64,000 nt of DNA from Acinetobacter gerneri DSM 14967 = CIP 107464 = MTCC 9824 (GTDB lineage Bacteria > Pseudomonadota > Gammaproteobacteria > Pseudomonadales > Moraxellaceae): NCBI RefSeq assembly GCF_000368565.1, contig NZ_KB849543.1, positions 186,001 through 250,000 on the forward strand, read 5' to 3'. This document shows positions 24,184-33,847 of the stretch, one piece after another; within the stretch, counting starts at the first letter, position 1, and every line of letters begins with the position of its first letter. The position numbers and the translations under genes were made by a program. Below the pieces are notes generated by a model. It did not search any database, was not told where the DNA came from, and saw nothing but the letters and a program-made list of their open reading frames with translations.

Positions 24184-25482
24184 ATGGAATATAAAAAGAT
24201 AAATTTAGGTTATATAAAATATAGTCTGGCATGTATAGGTCTGACTTTGTGTTCAGAGATATTTGCTGATGTACAGAAGTTACAACAAATGCAAGATGAA
24301 GAGATGAGCCAGATTCATGGTCAAGCTTTGATGAGTTTAAGCTATATCGCACCAGAGGATGGCGCAAACAAAATGCGTGGAAAAGGCATTGGTTTTTATA
24401 AACTTGGTATCGAAGCCGAAATGGATTTAAATGCCAATATCAAAAAATTGCAATTGGGCTGTGGCGGTGTAAACGGTGCAGGTGGATGTGATATTGATAT
24501 CGACCATTTTAGTCTGTCTGGTGCGAGTGATACGCGGAATGGACGTGTTGCATCCTCTGCCAAATTTACCAATCCTTTTTTAGAATTTGCGATTAAAAAT
24601 CCAAATAAGTCCTCAACTCGTGAAGTTGTTGGACTTAGAATAAGTGCAGAAAAAGCCAAAGGTTTGCTCACTTTTGGATTAGAAAATAGCACAGAACCGA
24701 ATGGTATCAATCAATTTAGCGGATATATGAAAATAAATTCGACTACGGGTACAGGCTATACTGATTCAAGATATATGAAATATTCGGATACCAATCAGAC
24801 TATTGACGGTAATGTGAGAACCAACTTTTTACTGCTTCCTTTGGTTTTGGGATTTAAATCCAATGATTATAATTTGCTGTTAAATTCGGCATCAGCAGAT
24901 ATTTTTCTAGATGGAACAACGATTGCAGGCAATCGATTGAGCAATGTGAAGTTGAATGGTGTGGCGAATATTAACCAAATTGATTTTCAGGGAAGTTTAG
25001 CTGCAAGGCTCAATGCGTCATTTGGGCTTTTGACTTTAAATAAACAAGTCACAGGTAATATCACGGGTTTAAAAGCAGATATTACGGTTGATCAAAACTT
25101 AGGATTTATTCACAAAATAAATGTCAATAATCCCATGTCTATTTCTTTGCAAAATCAAAATATTTGGTGGCCTAAAGCAGATGCAAGTGCACGACGTGGT
25201 TGGTGGATGGCATTTGATGATGTGCTTGATATTGGCGATGTGTCACCTGCACAGAAAATTAATATTACCAATGATGTTTTAAAACAAGTCGTTGGCCCGA
25301 TTAGTCAGTTTTTAACGGATAATCCTATCCAATGTGAATTGATCAATTGTATTGGTGGACCAAGTCTTGCTGTTGGAAATATAAATTTGCCGACGACTAG
25401 AGTCACATTCCCACTTAAAAACTTACAACTTAAAAATCAAAATTTCGTGCCCAATTGTTATGGTGGTCTAAAATTTTGCTAA
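24184..25482 (+). CDS. Secreted surface-protein paralog 2 (FilA/DUF6160-like N-terminus)
   Basis: A 432-residue protein clearly related to the preceding gene: signal peptide with cleavage near IFA (residue 28), then LQQMQDEEMSQIHGQALMSL, GKGIGFYKLGIEAEMDLNAN, LGCGGVNGAGGCDIDI and the shared C-terminus NCYGGLKFC. The middle (residues about 190-300) has diverged most. Its codon use looks less A+T-biased than paralog 1. The ATG at 24184 has GGA at a suitable distance. Function unknown. Confidence 0.8.
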   Translation: MEYKKINLGYIKYSLACIGLTLCSEIFADVQKLQQMQDEEMSQIHGQALMSLSYIAPEDGANKMRGKGIGFYKLGIEAEMDLNANIKKLQLGCGGVNGAGGCDIDIDHFSLSGASDTRNGRVASSAKFTNPFLEFAIKNPNKSSTREVVGLRISAEKAKGLLTFGLENSTEPNGINQFSGYMKINSTTGTGYTDSRYMKYSDTNQTIDGNVRTNFLLLPLVLGFKSNDYNLLLNSASADIFLDGTTIAGNRLSNVKLNGVANINQIDFQGSLAARLNASFGLLTLNKQVTGNITGLKADITVDQNLGFIHKINVNNPMSISLQNQNIWWPKADASARRGWWMAFDDVLDIGDVSPAQKINITNDVLKQVVGPISQFLTDNPIQCELINCIGGPSLAVGNINLPTTRVTFPLKNLQLKNQNFVPNCYGGLKFC

Positions 25483-25519
25483 GCGATTTATTGTTACGAT
25501 ATGAGTCATTTATAAAAAT

Positions 25520-25541
25520 AAACCTCCAAATGAGGAGGTTT
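25520..25541. terminator. Terminator between secreted paralog 2 and smpB
   Basis: Stem AAACCTCC/GGAGGTTT with loop AAATGA. On the minus strand it is followed by TATTTTTAT, 23 bases after the smpB stop; on the plus strand it is nearly the same stem as the terminator of paralog 1. Confidence 0.8.
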
Positions 25542-25564
25542 ACTGAGTATCTGTTTCGATGCTT

Positions 25565-26041
25565 TTACTTGTGAAATAAACGTGCTTTATCACGTTGCCA
25601 ATCACGATCTTTCTCGGTCGCACGTTTGTCATGCAATTGTTTACCTTTAACCAAGGCAATTTCGAGTTTGACCAAACGACCTTTCCAATAGCATGCAAGA
25701 GGTACACAAGAATAACCTTTTTGGTTAACAGCACCCATCAATTGTTCAATTTGGCGACGCGAAAGCAAAAGCTTACGAGTACGTGTTGCTTCAGGAACGA
25801 TATGAGTAGAAGCTGAAAGCAATGGCTGAATTTGTGCGCCGAAAAGATAGGCTTCGCCATTTTTAAAAATAATATAGCTCTCAGTTAAACTCATGCGACC
25901 TGCACGTAAAGATTTAACTTCCCAGCCAAGCAATGCCATGCCTGCTTCAAATTTTTCTTCAATAAAATAATCGTGGCGCGCGCGCTTATTTTGCGCAATA
26001 GTTCCACCATTATTTTTTTTAACGACTGCTACTTTCGCCAT
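25565..26041 (-). CDS. smpB: SsrA-binding protein SmpB
   Basis: Carries tmRNA to stalled ribosomes for trans-translation. The 158-residue protein has [36 protein letters not shown], the central [15 protein letters not shown] and the basic C-terminal tail [17 protein letters not shown] that enters the decoding site. The start is the ATG at 26041; an in-frame ATG six bases upstream (26047) is closer to the GGAA SD and cannot be excluded. tmRNA itself is not in the window. Confidence 0.97.
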   Translation of the reverse strand: MAKVAVVKKNNGGTIAQNKRARHDYFIEEKFEAGMALLGWEVKSLRAGRMSLTESYIIFKNGEAYLFGAQIQPLLSASTHIVPEATRTRKLLLSRRQIEQLMGAVNQKGYSCVPLACYWKGRLVKLEIALVKGKQLHDKRATEKDRDWQRDKARLFHK

Positions 26042-26182
26042 AATCATCAAATTCCAAAGTTATGCTTATTGTGCCCCAAAGTGCGCTTAAGGTGAAGAGT
26101 TTTCCTGTTTATCGTTTTTATAGATCATGCTTTTTTACTAAAAAATTAACTTTTTTGTTAAGATATAAGCCTACAAAACTAA

Positions 26183-26954
<772 letters not shown>

Positions 26955-26967
26955 CTCAAAAATTTGT

Positions 26968-26973
26968 TAATAT
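26968..26973 (+). promoter_or_regulatory. -10 box of rnpB
   Basis: TAATAT lies seven bases before the first base of RNase P RNA. A -35 box is not clear; it would fall at the end of the ferredoxin gene. Confidence 0.5.
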
Positions 26974-26980
26974 TCGCCCC

Positions 26981-27355
<375 letters not shown>

Positions 27356-27379
27356 AATGAATTTTCTTGTATTTAGTGC

Positions 27380-27408
27380 TTGACGTATCAGCCTTTACGG
27401 TTGATAAT
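27380..27408 (+). promoter_or_regulatory. Promoter of tRNA-Met copy 1
   Basis: TTGACG (27380-27385) and GATAAT (27403-27408) are 17 bases apart, followed by a G+C-rich discriminator GCGCGC, the form used by stable-RNA genes. The same elements recur before tRNA-Met copy 2. Confidence 0.88.
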
Positions 27409-27424
27409 GCGCGCACAGTTTTTT

Positions 27425-27501
27425 GGCTATGTAGCTCAGTTGGTTAGAGCACAGCACTCATAATGCTGGGGTCACAGGTTCAAGTCCAGTCATAGCCACC
27501 A
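27425..27501 (+). tRNA. tRNA-Met (elongator, anticodon CAT), copy 1
   Basis: A 77-base cloverleaf with encoded CCA: acceptor GGCTATG/CATAGCC, D arm AGCTCAGTTGGTTAGAGC, anticodon loop CTCATAA with CAT. The first acceptor pair is a Watson-Crick G-C and the sequence is close to elongator metT of E. coli, so it is not the initiator. Confidence 0.97.
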
Positions 27502-27508
27502 TTTTTAT

Positions 27509-27538
27509 AGACCACGTTCCAAAACGTGGTCTTTTTTT
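27509..27538 (+). terminator. Terminator of tRNA-Met copy 1
   Basis: Ten-base-pair stem AGACCACGTT/AACGTGGTCT with loop CCAA and seven T, eight bases after the tRNA. Confidence 0.95.
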
Positions 27539-27697
27539 ATTTAAAATAAAGTCAATTTAGCTAAATTCGATCATTTTTATATAATTTTCGGCTTATTTTG
27601 CACTATTTCACTTATAGCGATACGTTGATTTAAAGCAGCCATATAAAATTTTATATGATATTAAAAATCATGACATTTCCTTTAGTTACAATATATT

Positions 27698-27729
27698 AGC
27701 ACTTTGAATATCAGGATATTCAAAGTGCT
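27698..27729 (-). terminator. Perfect 14-base-pair hairpin after RDD gene 1
   Basis: AGCACTTTGAATAT pairs perfectly with ATATTCAAAGTGCT across the loop CAGG, about 30 bases after the stop of the RDD gene at 27762. Neither side has a proper T run, so it may be an end-stabilising structure rather than a standard terminator. Confidence 0.6.
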
Positions 27730-27761
27730 TTAACTTAATTGAAGCAGAGGATCTTTAGTGT

Positions 27762-28649
27762 TTAAATCTCTTCTGGTTTGACCCATTTACTAAAATATTG
27801 ATAATAAATCCCAAATTGAGCTCCACTAAAAAACTGCATTTCAACACGTTGTTGTCCTGTGAAAAGCTCAGGCATTTGTGTTTGCAAAGTACTGTGAACA
27901 TATTGCTCAAATTCACTGCTATTGACTAAATCAGGATTGGGGACGATAAATTGTAATGTGTGAATCGGTGTGCCTTTCGATGAATATTTCCCAGTTTTGA
28001 TTTGTAATATATCTTTAGAATGGGCAAATAGCTGATTTACTTTGATTGCAACGGGGTCTACGCGGCTTTCTTGATATGGAACAACGATTCCTGTGATATT
28101 CAATCCGATAAAAATAACAAGAAATAAATAGTGATATTTCCAAATTTTTTCTACTTCAGTCACTGGTGATTTTTGGTCAAATACATAGCTTTTGACTAAA
28201 AGATCGTGCAAAGTTTGGCGTGTATGGCGGTTAAAAATATATAGATACCCAAACGTCGCAGCCAAAACAGCTAAAAATGTTTGGATCGATAGACGCAAAA
28301 TCTCATTCTCAATATAAAAATGTAGCGTATTAAAACAGAATATGAGCAGTAGAATACTGCTACGAATAAAAGCCTGCTTTAAACTCAAAAACTTTTGATC
28401 AGCTGTCGCAACATTGATATTTAGTAATTTTTTACCTAAAGTTTGACCTTGTAGTATATAACTATCACCGATCATAAAATAAGGTAATGTCAGTAAGTAA
28501 CCGAGTAGGGAAAGTAGTACTGGATGTCGGTAATAAAAATCACCCAATAATAAAACGATACAAAACCCGATGATGCCAACCAAAATAAGATCAATGATAA
28601 AGGCTAGACTTCTTTTCCAAAACCCTGCAATCGCATGTTCTAATAACAT
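27762..28649 (-). CDS. RDD-family membrane protein, paralog 1
   Basis: A 295-residue inner-membrane protein with the RDD pattern: an N-terminal Arg (GFWKRSLAF) then Asp in the first membrane segment (IIDLILVG), further hydrophobic segments at about residues 45-65, 95-115 and 120-140, and a late LHDLLVKSYV as RDD proteins have. A fifth segment (about 172-190) leads to a C-terminal domain of about 100 residues with no recognisable family. RDD proteins include putative transporters and ion antiporters; the function here is unknown. It is the paralog of the next gene, 128 bases away. Confidence 0.88.
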   Translation of the reverse strand: MLLEHAIAGFWKRSLAFIIDLILVGIIGFCIVLLLGDFYYRHPVLLSLLGYLLTLPYFMIGDSYILQGQTLGKKLLNINVATADQKFLSLKQAFIRSSILLLIFCFNTLHFYIENEILRLSIQTFLAVLAATFGYLYIFNRHTRQTLHDLLVKSYVFDQKSPVTEVEKIWKYHYLFLVIFIGLNITGIVVPYQESRVDPVAIKVNQLFAHSKDILQIKTGKYSSKGTPIHTLQFIVPNPDLVNSSEFEQYVHSTLQTQMPELFTGQQRVEMQFFSGAQFGIYYQYFSKWVKPEEI

Positions 28650-28691
28650 AATGTTCCCAATTTTTAATTTATAAATATGTCAAAAAAATAT

Positions 28692-28723
28692 AAAAAAAAG
28701 TGTAGCATTAAATACTACACTTT
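28692..28723 (-). terminator. Terminator of RDD gene 2
   Basis: Stem AAAGTGTAG/CTACACTTT (28697-28705 with 28715-28723); on the minus strand it ends in eight T. It separates the two RDD genes into different transcripts. Confidence 0.88.
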
Positions 28724-28777
28724 GATTCATTTCAGATTAAATTTATACAGAAATGAGAATACAGTTTGTTTTGAGCG

Positions 28778-29674
28778 TTATTTAGGAAAGTCTTTCATTG
28801 ATAAGGTATATTCTTTTTGATGCAAAGAGACATAAAAACCAAACTGAGCAATCGAGTTGATTTTAAAGCTAATATGCTGAATATTTTTGAAATCTTGTGG
28901 ATTTAAAGATTGTATTAAGCGCTTTTCAAAATTTGGATCTTCAACGAGTTCAGGGCGATCTGCGTAAACACTTAAAGCAACATCATACTGCCCATGATCT
29001 TGTTTTAATGTTTTAGCTCTCACATGAATAATCTCAGGATTTTTCTCATGAACATCTTGGATCAGTGTCGATAAGGTTGGATTATTATTTTGCGCGATCA
29101 AAGGTGAAATTCGAGAAAATAGGACGCTACACACAAAGAGAACGAGAAAAAGATAATGGAATTTCCAGATTTCCTTTTCATAAGCAGCTGGTTTTTCTTG
29201 ATCAATAACAATACTTTTGACCACTAAATCATGCAGTGCTTGTTTGCTGTGTCGATTGAAGATAAATAAATAGCATGAAGATGAGGCTAACCCTGAAAAA
29301 ATAACAATCAATATCAGCTTAATATTTTGTTGATCTATCCAGTAATAAAACGATGATAAACAGATGGGAATCAGAAAAATCGTAGATCGAATGAAGGCAG
29401 GGAATAGACCCAGATATTGATTGTCTGTATGTACGACTCGAAGTCCGAGCATACTTTTACCAAAGGTTTTACCTTCTGTAATACGACTGTCCATAATGCC
29501 AAAATACAATAAAATCAAGATAAAACCCAAACTGATAAACAGGGCTGGCATGTGGTAAAAACGATCGCCTATACAATAAAACACTATAAAACTAAAGATA
29601 ATCAATAGTATAGTGTCGATTAGAAAAGCAAAAAAACGACGTCCAAATCCGGCGATGTCATGTGTGAGCTGCAT
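28778..29674 (-). CDS. RDD-family membrane protein, paralog 2
   Basis: A 298-residue paralog of the preceding protein with the same layout: GFGRRFFAFLIDTILLI at the N-terminus, four membrane segments with IFNRHSKQALHDLVVKSIV after the fourth, a fifth membrane segment near residue 175 and a soluble tail. The shared segments F(N)RH..Q.LHDL.VKS and KEIWKFHYLFLVLF are nearly identical in both, while the tails differ (the tail here is more charged). ATG at 29674 is the only sensible start. Function unknown. Confidence 0.88.
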   Translation of the reverse strand: MQLTHDIAGFGRRFFAFLIDTILLIIFSFIVFYCIGDRFYHMPALFISLGFILILLYFGIMDSRITEGKTFGKSMLGLRVVHTDNQYLGLFPAFIRSTIFLIPICLSSFYYWIDQQNIKLILIVIFSGLASSSCYLFIFNRHSKQALHDLVVKSIVIDQEKPAAYEKEIWKFHYLFLVLFVCSVLFSRISPLIAQNNNPTLSTLIQDVHEKNPEIIHVRAKTLKQDHGQYDVALSVYADRPELVEDPNFEKRLIQSLNPQDFKNIQHISFKINSIAQFGFYVSLHQKEYTLSMKDFPK

Positions 29675-29881
29675 CTTTTGACCTATGGCGAATTAATTAT
29701 AGATTTTTCAATATTTTGTTAGTAAAGCATATCAAGATTAAAATAAACTTTATTTTAAAAATATTCCATGCTTATACGAAGCCAAATGTTTTATTTTTAT
29801 AAAATATAAATAAAAACAAATGTTTGTGCTCAGCCTTTTATCAGGTTAGACGGCTGATAAGCAATATTGCTATTTGAATTT

Positions 29882-30298
29882 TCATTCACATATGATTGAT
29901 TTTTCATCCAATTTGATTTTTGGTAATTCATTTGAATATTTAGATAAAATTTCAGTTTTATCATCTGTAAAAATGACATTTTGTAACTGATCAATTTTAT
30001 GTGGTGTTAGATATTTATGCGCGCAGTGCATAGCTGCAGCATTGTCTTTTGCGACTTGAAATTTTTGAGATTCATCCATTTGATCAAGACGATACAATTG
30101 TTGCTGTGCTTTACTTAACTGAACTAAGCTCCGCTTTTGTTGCATGCTGAGTAACTGTTGTTGATTGATCCACGTTGCAACATCTCTACGAACGCCGTTG
30201 TAATCTACAAATATCGGGCTGACCATTTGACAGGCACTCAAGCTCATTACACTTAGTCCAAGGCTGAACATTTTAAAATTAATCATGTTCTTTTTCAT
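29882..30298 (-). CDS. Small lipoprotein of unknown function
   Basis: A 138-residue protein with a lipoprotein signal peptide and lipobox LSAC (Cys23). The mature part is mostly helical and Gln-rich (INQQQLLSMQQKRSLVQLSK, AQQQLYRLDQMDE), suggesting a short coiled coil, followed by a segment with two cysteines. It lies between the RDD pair and the second tRNA-Met. Two overlapping inverted repeats near 29830-29860 may form its 3' hairpin. I do not recognise the family. Confidence 0.75.
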   Translation of the reverse strand: MKKNMINFKMFSLGLSVMSLSACQMVSPIFVDYNGVRRDVATWINQQQLLSMQQKRSLVQLSKAQQQLYRLDQMDESQKFQVAKDNAAAMHCAHKYLTPHKIDQLQNVIFTDDKTEILSKYSNELPKIKLDEKSIICE

Positions 30299-30469
30299 TT
30301 TAATCTTCTCGAATTTATCATGCGTGTTCCATCTTTCTTATGCATGGAAGCTAGTCTTTCATCTTAGAAAAAATATTGATTTAGCACAATAAAATCAAAG
30401 CAATATGTATTATTTTTAGTCATATAGATTTTATTTGTATAAAGCATGATCATTAGAGTGCCTAGGTGC

Positions 30470-30498
30470 TTGACGATCAGCAGATTAGCTAAGATAAT
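30470..30498 (+). promoter_or_regulatory. Promoter of tRNA-Met copy 2
   Basis: TTGACG (30470-30475) and GATAAT (30493-30498) are 17 bases apart with the discriminator GCGCAC. The hexamers are identical to those of copy 1, while the spacer has diverged. Confidence 0.88.
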
Positions 30499-30513
30499 GC
30501 GCACACAGTTTAC

Positions 30514-30590
30514 GGCTATGTAGCTCAGTTGGTTAGAGCACAGCACTCATAATGCTGGGGTCACAGGTTCAAGTCCAGTCATAGCCACCA
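30514..30590 (+). tRNA. tRNA-Met (elongator, anticodon CAT), copy 2
   Basis: Identical over all 77 bases to copy 1, including CCA. The two copies are in direct orientation about 3.1 kb apart and enclose the RDD/lipoprotein genes. Confidence 0.97.
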
Positions 30591-30597
30591 TTTTCAT

Positions 30598-30628
30598 AGA
30601 CCATGCTCACCGCATGGTCTCTTTTTTT
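30598..30628 (+). terminator. Terminator of tRNA-Met copy 2
   Basis: Stem AGACCATGC/GCATGGTCT with loop TCACC, then C and seven T. Same design as at copy 1 but with different stem bases. Confidence 0.93.
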
Positions 30629-30679
30629 ATATAGAATAATTACTTTCCTTAGCGTATATTTTTACAGCGCTCTCCCATA

Positions 30680-30710
30680 AAAAAACCCAAGATTTTTCTT
30701 GGGCTTTTTT
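30680..30710 (-). terminator. Terminator of nadE
   Basis: Stem CCCAAGA/TCTTGGG (30686-30692 with 30697-30703), A and T runs on both sides, about 20 bases after the nadE stop on the minus strand. Confidence 0.9.
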
Positions 30711-30729
30711 ATGTCTAGAGTTTAGGTAT

Positions 30730-32355
30730 TTAGATACCTGGCTTCCAACCATTTACAATCGGATAGCGACGTTCACGGCTAAATGCACGTGAAGTGATGC
30801 GAGGACCGATTGCACCTTGACGACGTTTATATTCATTACGATCAACTAGGCGAATGACTTTTTCAACCACTTCTTTGTCAAAGCCTTTTGCAATGATGTC
30901 ATCTTGGCTAAGATCATCTTCGATATAAGCATATAAAATTGCATCAAGCACATCATAAGCGGGTAATGAGTCTTGATCTTTTTGGTCAGGACGTAGCTCT
31001 GCTGAAGGTGGGCGAGTAATCACACGTTCAGGAATAACAGGTGTTTCTTCTAAGCTGTTACGGTATTTTGCTAACTCAAATACGATGGTTTTATACACAT
31101 CTTTAAGTACTGCAAATCCACCCACCATATCACCATAAAGTGTGCAATAACCCACAGCTAACTCTGACTTGTTACCAGTAGATAAAACGAGATTGCCAAA
31201 TTTATTTGATAAGCCCATCAACAAGGTGCCACGCGCACGTGCCTGTAGATTTTCTTCAGTTGCATCAGCAGGTGAATTGCCAAAGAATGGGTAAAGCGTT
31301 TGCATAAAGCTATTTACGATCGGATGAATTTCAGCGATACCAAAAGTCACACCCATACGTTTTGCTTGCTCAGTTGCATCTTCTACACTGATTTGTGAAG
31401 TGTAAGTATAAGGCATCATCACAGCTTGAACTTTATCTGCACCTAAAGCATCTACAGCAATCGCTAAAGTCAGTGCTGAGTCAATGCCGCCAGATAAACC
31501 TAAGATTACACCTGGGAAGCCTGAACGCTGAACATAATCACGTGTTGCTAAAACTAAGCCTTGATAAATTTCAGCCATCGTAGAGAGAGCAGGAGCAGAA
31601 TCATGAACTTTATAGAATTTTTGTTCAGCATCATAATCGACGATGAATAAATCTTCTTTAAAGCTCGCAGCTTGAAGTGCAACAGTGCCGTCTTTGTTAA
31701 GTACAAAGCTTGTGCCATCAAAAATCAAATCATCTTGACCACCCACTTGGTTGACATAAACCAAGTTTAGATTGAGTTGTTTTGATAACTCAGTCAAAGT
31801 TGCAACACGATGTTGAGGTTTGCCTACTTCATAAGGAGAGGCATTGAGCACAAGTGCAGTTTCAACATTTAATTGAGAAAGTTGTTGGACGGTATTTAAC
31901 GACCAAACATCTTCACAGATTAACACACCAAATTTATGACCTAAATACTCAAAAACTAAGTGCTGATGGCCTTCATTAAAATAACGCTTTTCATCAAAAA
32001 CGCTATAATTTGGCAAGTTTTGTTTATTGTAAATTCCTAAGACCTGCCCATCTTTCATTACCGCAGCAGAATTATAACGATGACCGTCTTCAGCTTGATG
32101 AACAAAACCGAAAACCATCACAATATCTTTGACTAGACTTAATTGTTCAAATGCTTGAAGAGTACGCTTAGATAAACTTGGGCGTAAAAACAAGTCTTCT
32201 GCTGGATAACCAACGGTAGCAAGTTCAGGAAAAATGATTAAATCAGCATTTTGTTTTTTAGCCGAATTTACTTGATCAATCATTTTTTGAACATTTGACT
32301 CTACATTGCCAATATGCGGAGAGAATTGCGCAAGGGCAATCTTAAAACTTTTCAT
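30730..32355 (-). CDS. nadE: Glutamine-dependent NAD+ synthetase
   Basis: Converts nicotinic acid adenine dinucleotide to NAD+ with glutamine-derived ammonia. The 541-residue protein joins an N-terminal nitrilase-type glutaminase (Glu in LIIFPELATVGY, Lys in YNKQNLPNYSVFDE, Cys in GVLICEDVW) to a C-terminal ATP-pyrophosphatase domain with LGLSGGIDSALTL. STGNKSELAVGYCTLYGDMVGG is the NaAD/ATP region. Length and both domains are intact. Confidence 0.97.
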   Translation of the reverse strand: MKSFKIALAQFSPHIGNVESNVQKMIDQVNSAKKQNADLIIFPELATVGYPAEDLFLRPSLSKRTLQAFEQLSLVKDIVMVFGFVHQAEDGHRYNSAAVMKDGQVLGIYNKQNLPNYSVFDEKRYFNEGHQHLVFEYLGHKFGVLICEDVWSLNTVQQLSQLNVETALVLNASPYEVGKPQHRVATLTELSKQLNLNLVYVNQVGGQDDLIFDGTSFVLNKDGTVALQAASFKEDLFIVDYDAEQKFYKVHDSAPALSTMAEIYQGLVLATRDYVQRSGFPGVILGLSGGIDSALTLAIAVDALGADKVQAVMMPYTYTSQISVEDATEQAKRMGVTFGIAEIHPIVNSFMQTLYPFFGNSPADATEENLQARARGTLLMGLSNKFGNLVLSTGNKSELAVGYCTLYGDMVGGFAVLKDVYKTIVFELAKYRNSLEETPVIPERVITRPPSAELRPDQKDQDSLPAYDVLDAILYAYIEDDLSQDDIIAKGFDKEVVEKVIRLVDRNEYKRRQGAIGPRITSRAFSRERRYPIVNGWKPGI

Positions 32356-32754
32356 CTAAATTAAGTCCTATTCCTATAGGTAAAATATACACAATACATT
32401 GATTTTATAGAATAATTATTCAACTTTGTGCATTTGGTCACGCAATAAAAAAACAAAAACCATATAAAAATTTAAACAAGGATAGATTTATAAATCTGAT
32501 CTTTCGCACAGCAAAAACTTATAAACTCTGTGTATTTTATCTAAAAAAAATTTAGATGCTAGAGTTATAATGCGATCATCGAATTACAACATTTTATGTA
32601 TGTAAAATCTATAAAACAATATACTTAAAAAAGTAATTTTTGGTAGATAAATCTTACATAGTTTTAAAATTATACTTGAATTCGATTGTTTTGTTTCCAA
32701 GTTATACAATAGCGAGTACAAAAATTGAAAAAAATCTAAAAGATCAAATTTTTA
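32356..32754. other. A+T-rich intergenic region upstream of nadE
   Basis: About 400 bases, strongly A+T-rich, between the nadE start and the end of the next minus-strand gene. It should hold the nadE promoter; no good hexamer pair, hairpin or reading frame was found. Confidence 0.4.
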
Positions 32755-33255
32755 TTACGTGTTTAGAATGATATTCTTAATCTTTTTCAAGAAAATATCT
32801 TTTGCAATATCACCTTGTTGCTCAATATTATAATCAAAAAAAGCTTTGTTGTCAGTTAGTTCATATTGGTAAGGATTATATTTTTTAAAACTTAAATGGT
32901 AGGCAATTTGTAAAAGTGCACCTTTTAACAGAACATTGATTTTTTGTTGATGCTGGTAGACATGAGTGAGTTCATGGATAAAGACACTTTGGTAGCCTAG
33001 ATTCTCTTTAGCATAGTCAAAACTATAATTTGCATCTTTGACATGAATATAGCCATTCGGTGCCATAAATACCCCAACAGGCTGCCATGGTAAGTAGGGC
33101 TGATTCATAATGATAACCTTTTGATAATCAATAAGATCTGAAAATACTGTGCGTGCCAATCTGATCTCGTTTTCAGTGAGATAACGATACTTAAATTGAT
33201 TGATTTTCAATATCTTGGTCAATATCAAAAGCAAGTAAAACACGATATATAGCAC
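32755..33255 (-). CDS. Small HExxH protein (Vgr-related / DUF4157-like putative peptidase)
   Basis: A 166-residue protein with an N-terminal hydrophobic stretch (YIVFYLLLILTKIL) and the zinc-binding-type motif HELTHVYQHQ near residue 94. The phrasing FIHELTHVYQHQ and the preceding IHVKDANYSFDYA resemble proteins annotated in Acinetobacter as Vgr-related. A third metal ligand is not obvious. The start is a GTG at 33255 with no clear SD; the hydrophobic segment may be a membrane anchor. It stands alone in A+T-rich DNA. Confidence 0.7.
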   Translation of the reverse strand: MLYIVFYLLLILTKILKINQFKYRYLTENEIRLARTVFSDLIDYQKVIIMNQPYLPWQPVGVFMAPNGYIHVKDANYSFDYAKENLGYQSVFIHELTHVYQHQQKINVLLKGALLQIAYHLSFKKYNPYQYELTDNKAFFDYNIEQQGDIAKDIFLKKIKNIILNT

Positions 33256-33847
33256 TCATGTTGGTAATAATGAGATTATACAACAGCGATATACTGAATT
33301 TTTTTAGAAAAATTCAAATGAAAAAGGCAGTTTATAAAATCTTAGAAATCATCGAATATAAATATCATGAATATAATATCATTCTCTATCATCTTAAATT
33401 TATAGTTAACTATATCTTAAAAATCTAAGTGCTGGAATAATAAAATAAAGCAATCATGCATGAACTGCAAATTCGTTAGAATTGTTGTATGAAAGCATCG
33501 TTTTAATTGACAGCTTTGAGCAAAAAATAAAAACAATCGTCATTGTCTATGTTGTAGCAAATAGTTTATAAAATGCAATTCAAATGAGTATTTAAATATT
33601 TTAAGAAAAGTTAAATGTCCCATAATGATATCGTTTGGCTTATTAAGAAAAATTAAGCAGTATATTGTTAGACAATTTAAATAAAAGTCATTTTTTGCAC
33701 ATTCCCTAGATAATTTATGCCAATGGAAAATTATGCTAATCGACGTAATTTTTGATCAAATTGTCATATTTGAGCCTTTTTTATCAGTAAATCGCTTTGA
33801 GTTTAGCTTTTGCATCGACTGGTAAATTGGCAAATAAGGGTGTAGCC
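33256..33847. other. Long intergenic region upstream of the di-iron/SDR/monooxygenase operon
   Basis: Nearly 600 bases, very A+T-rich, between divergent genes. A TTGACA lies at 33507-33512 but without a good -10 box at the right distance. The size suggests regulator-binding sites for the downstream operon, yet I could find no strong palindrome. Confidence 0.4.

Noticed and set aside
30364..30546. Minus-strand 60-codon frame
   Set aside because: Overlaps the tRNA-Met copy 2 promoter and tRNA.
33507..33512. TTGACA as promoter of the di-iron/SDR/monooxygenase operon
   Set aside because: No acceptable -10 box at 15-19 bases, and more than 300 bases from the first gene.
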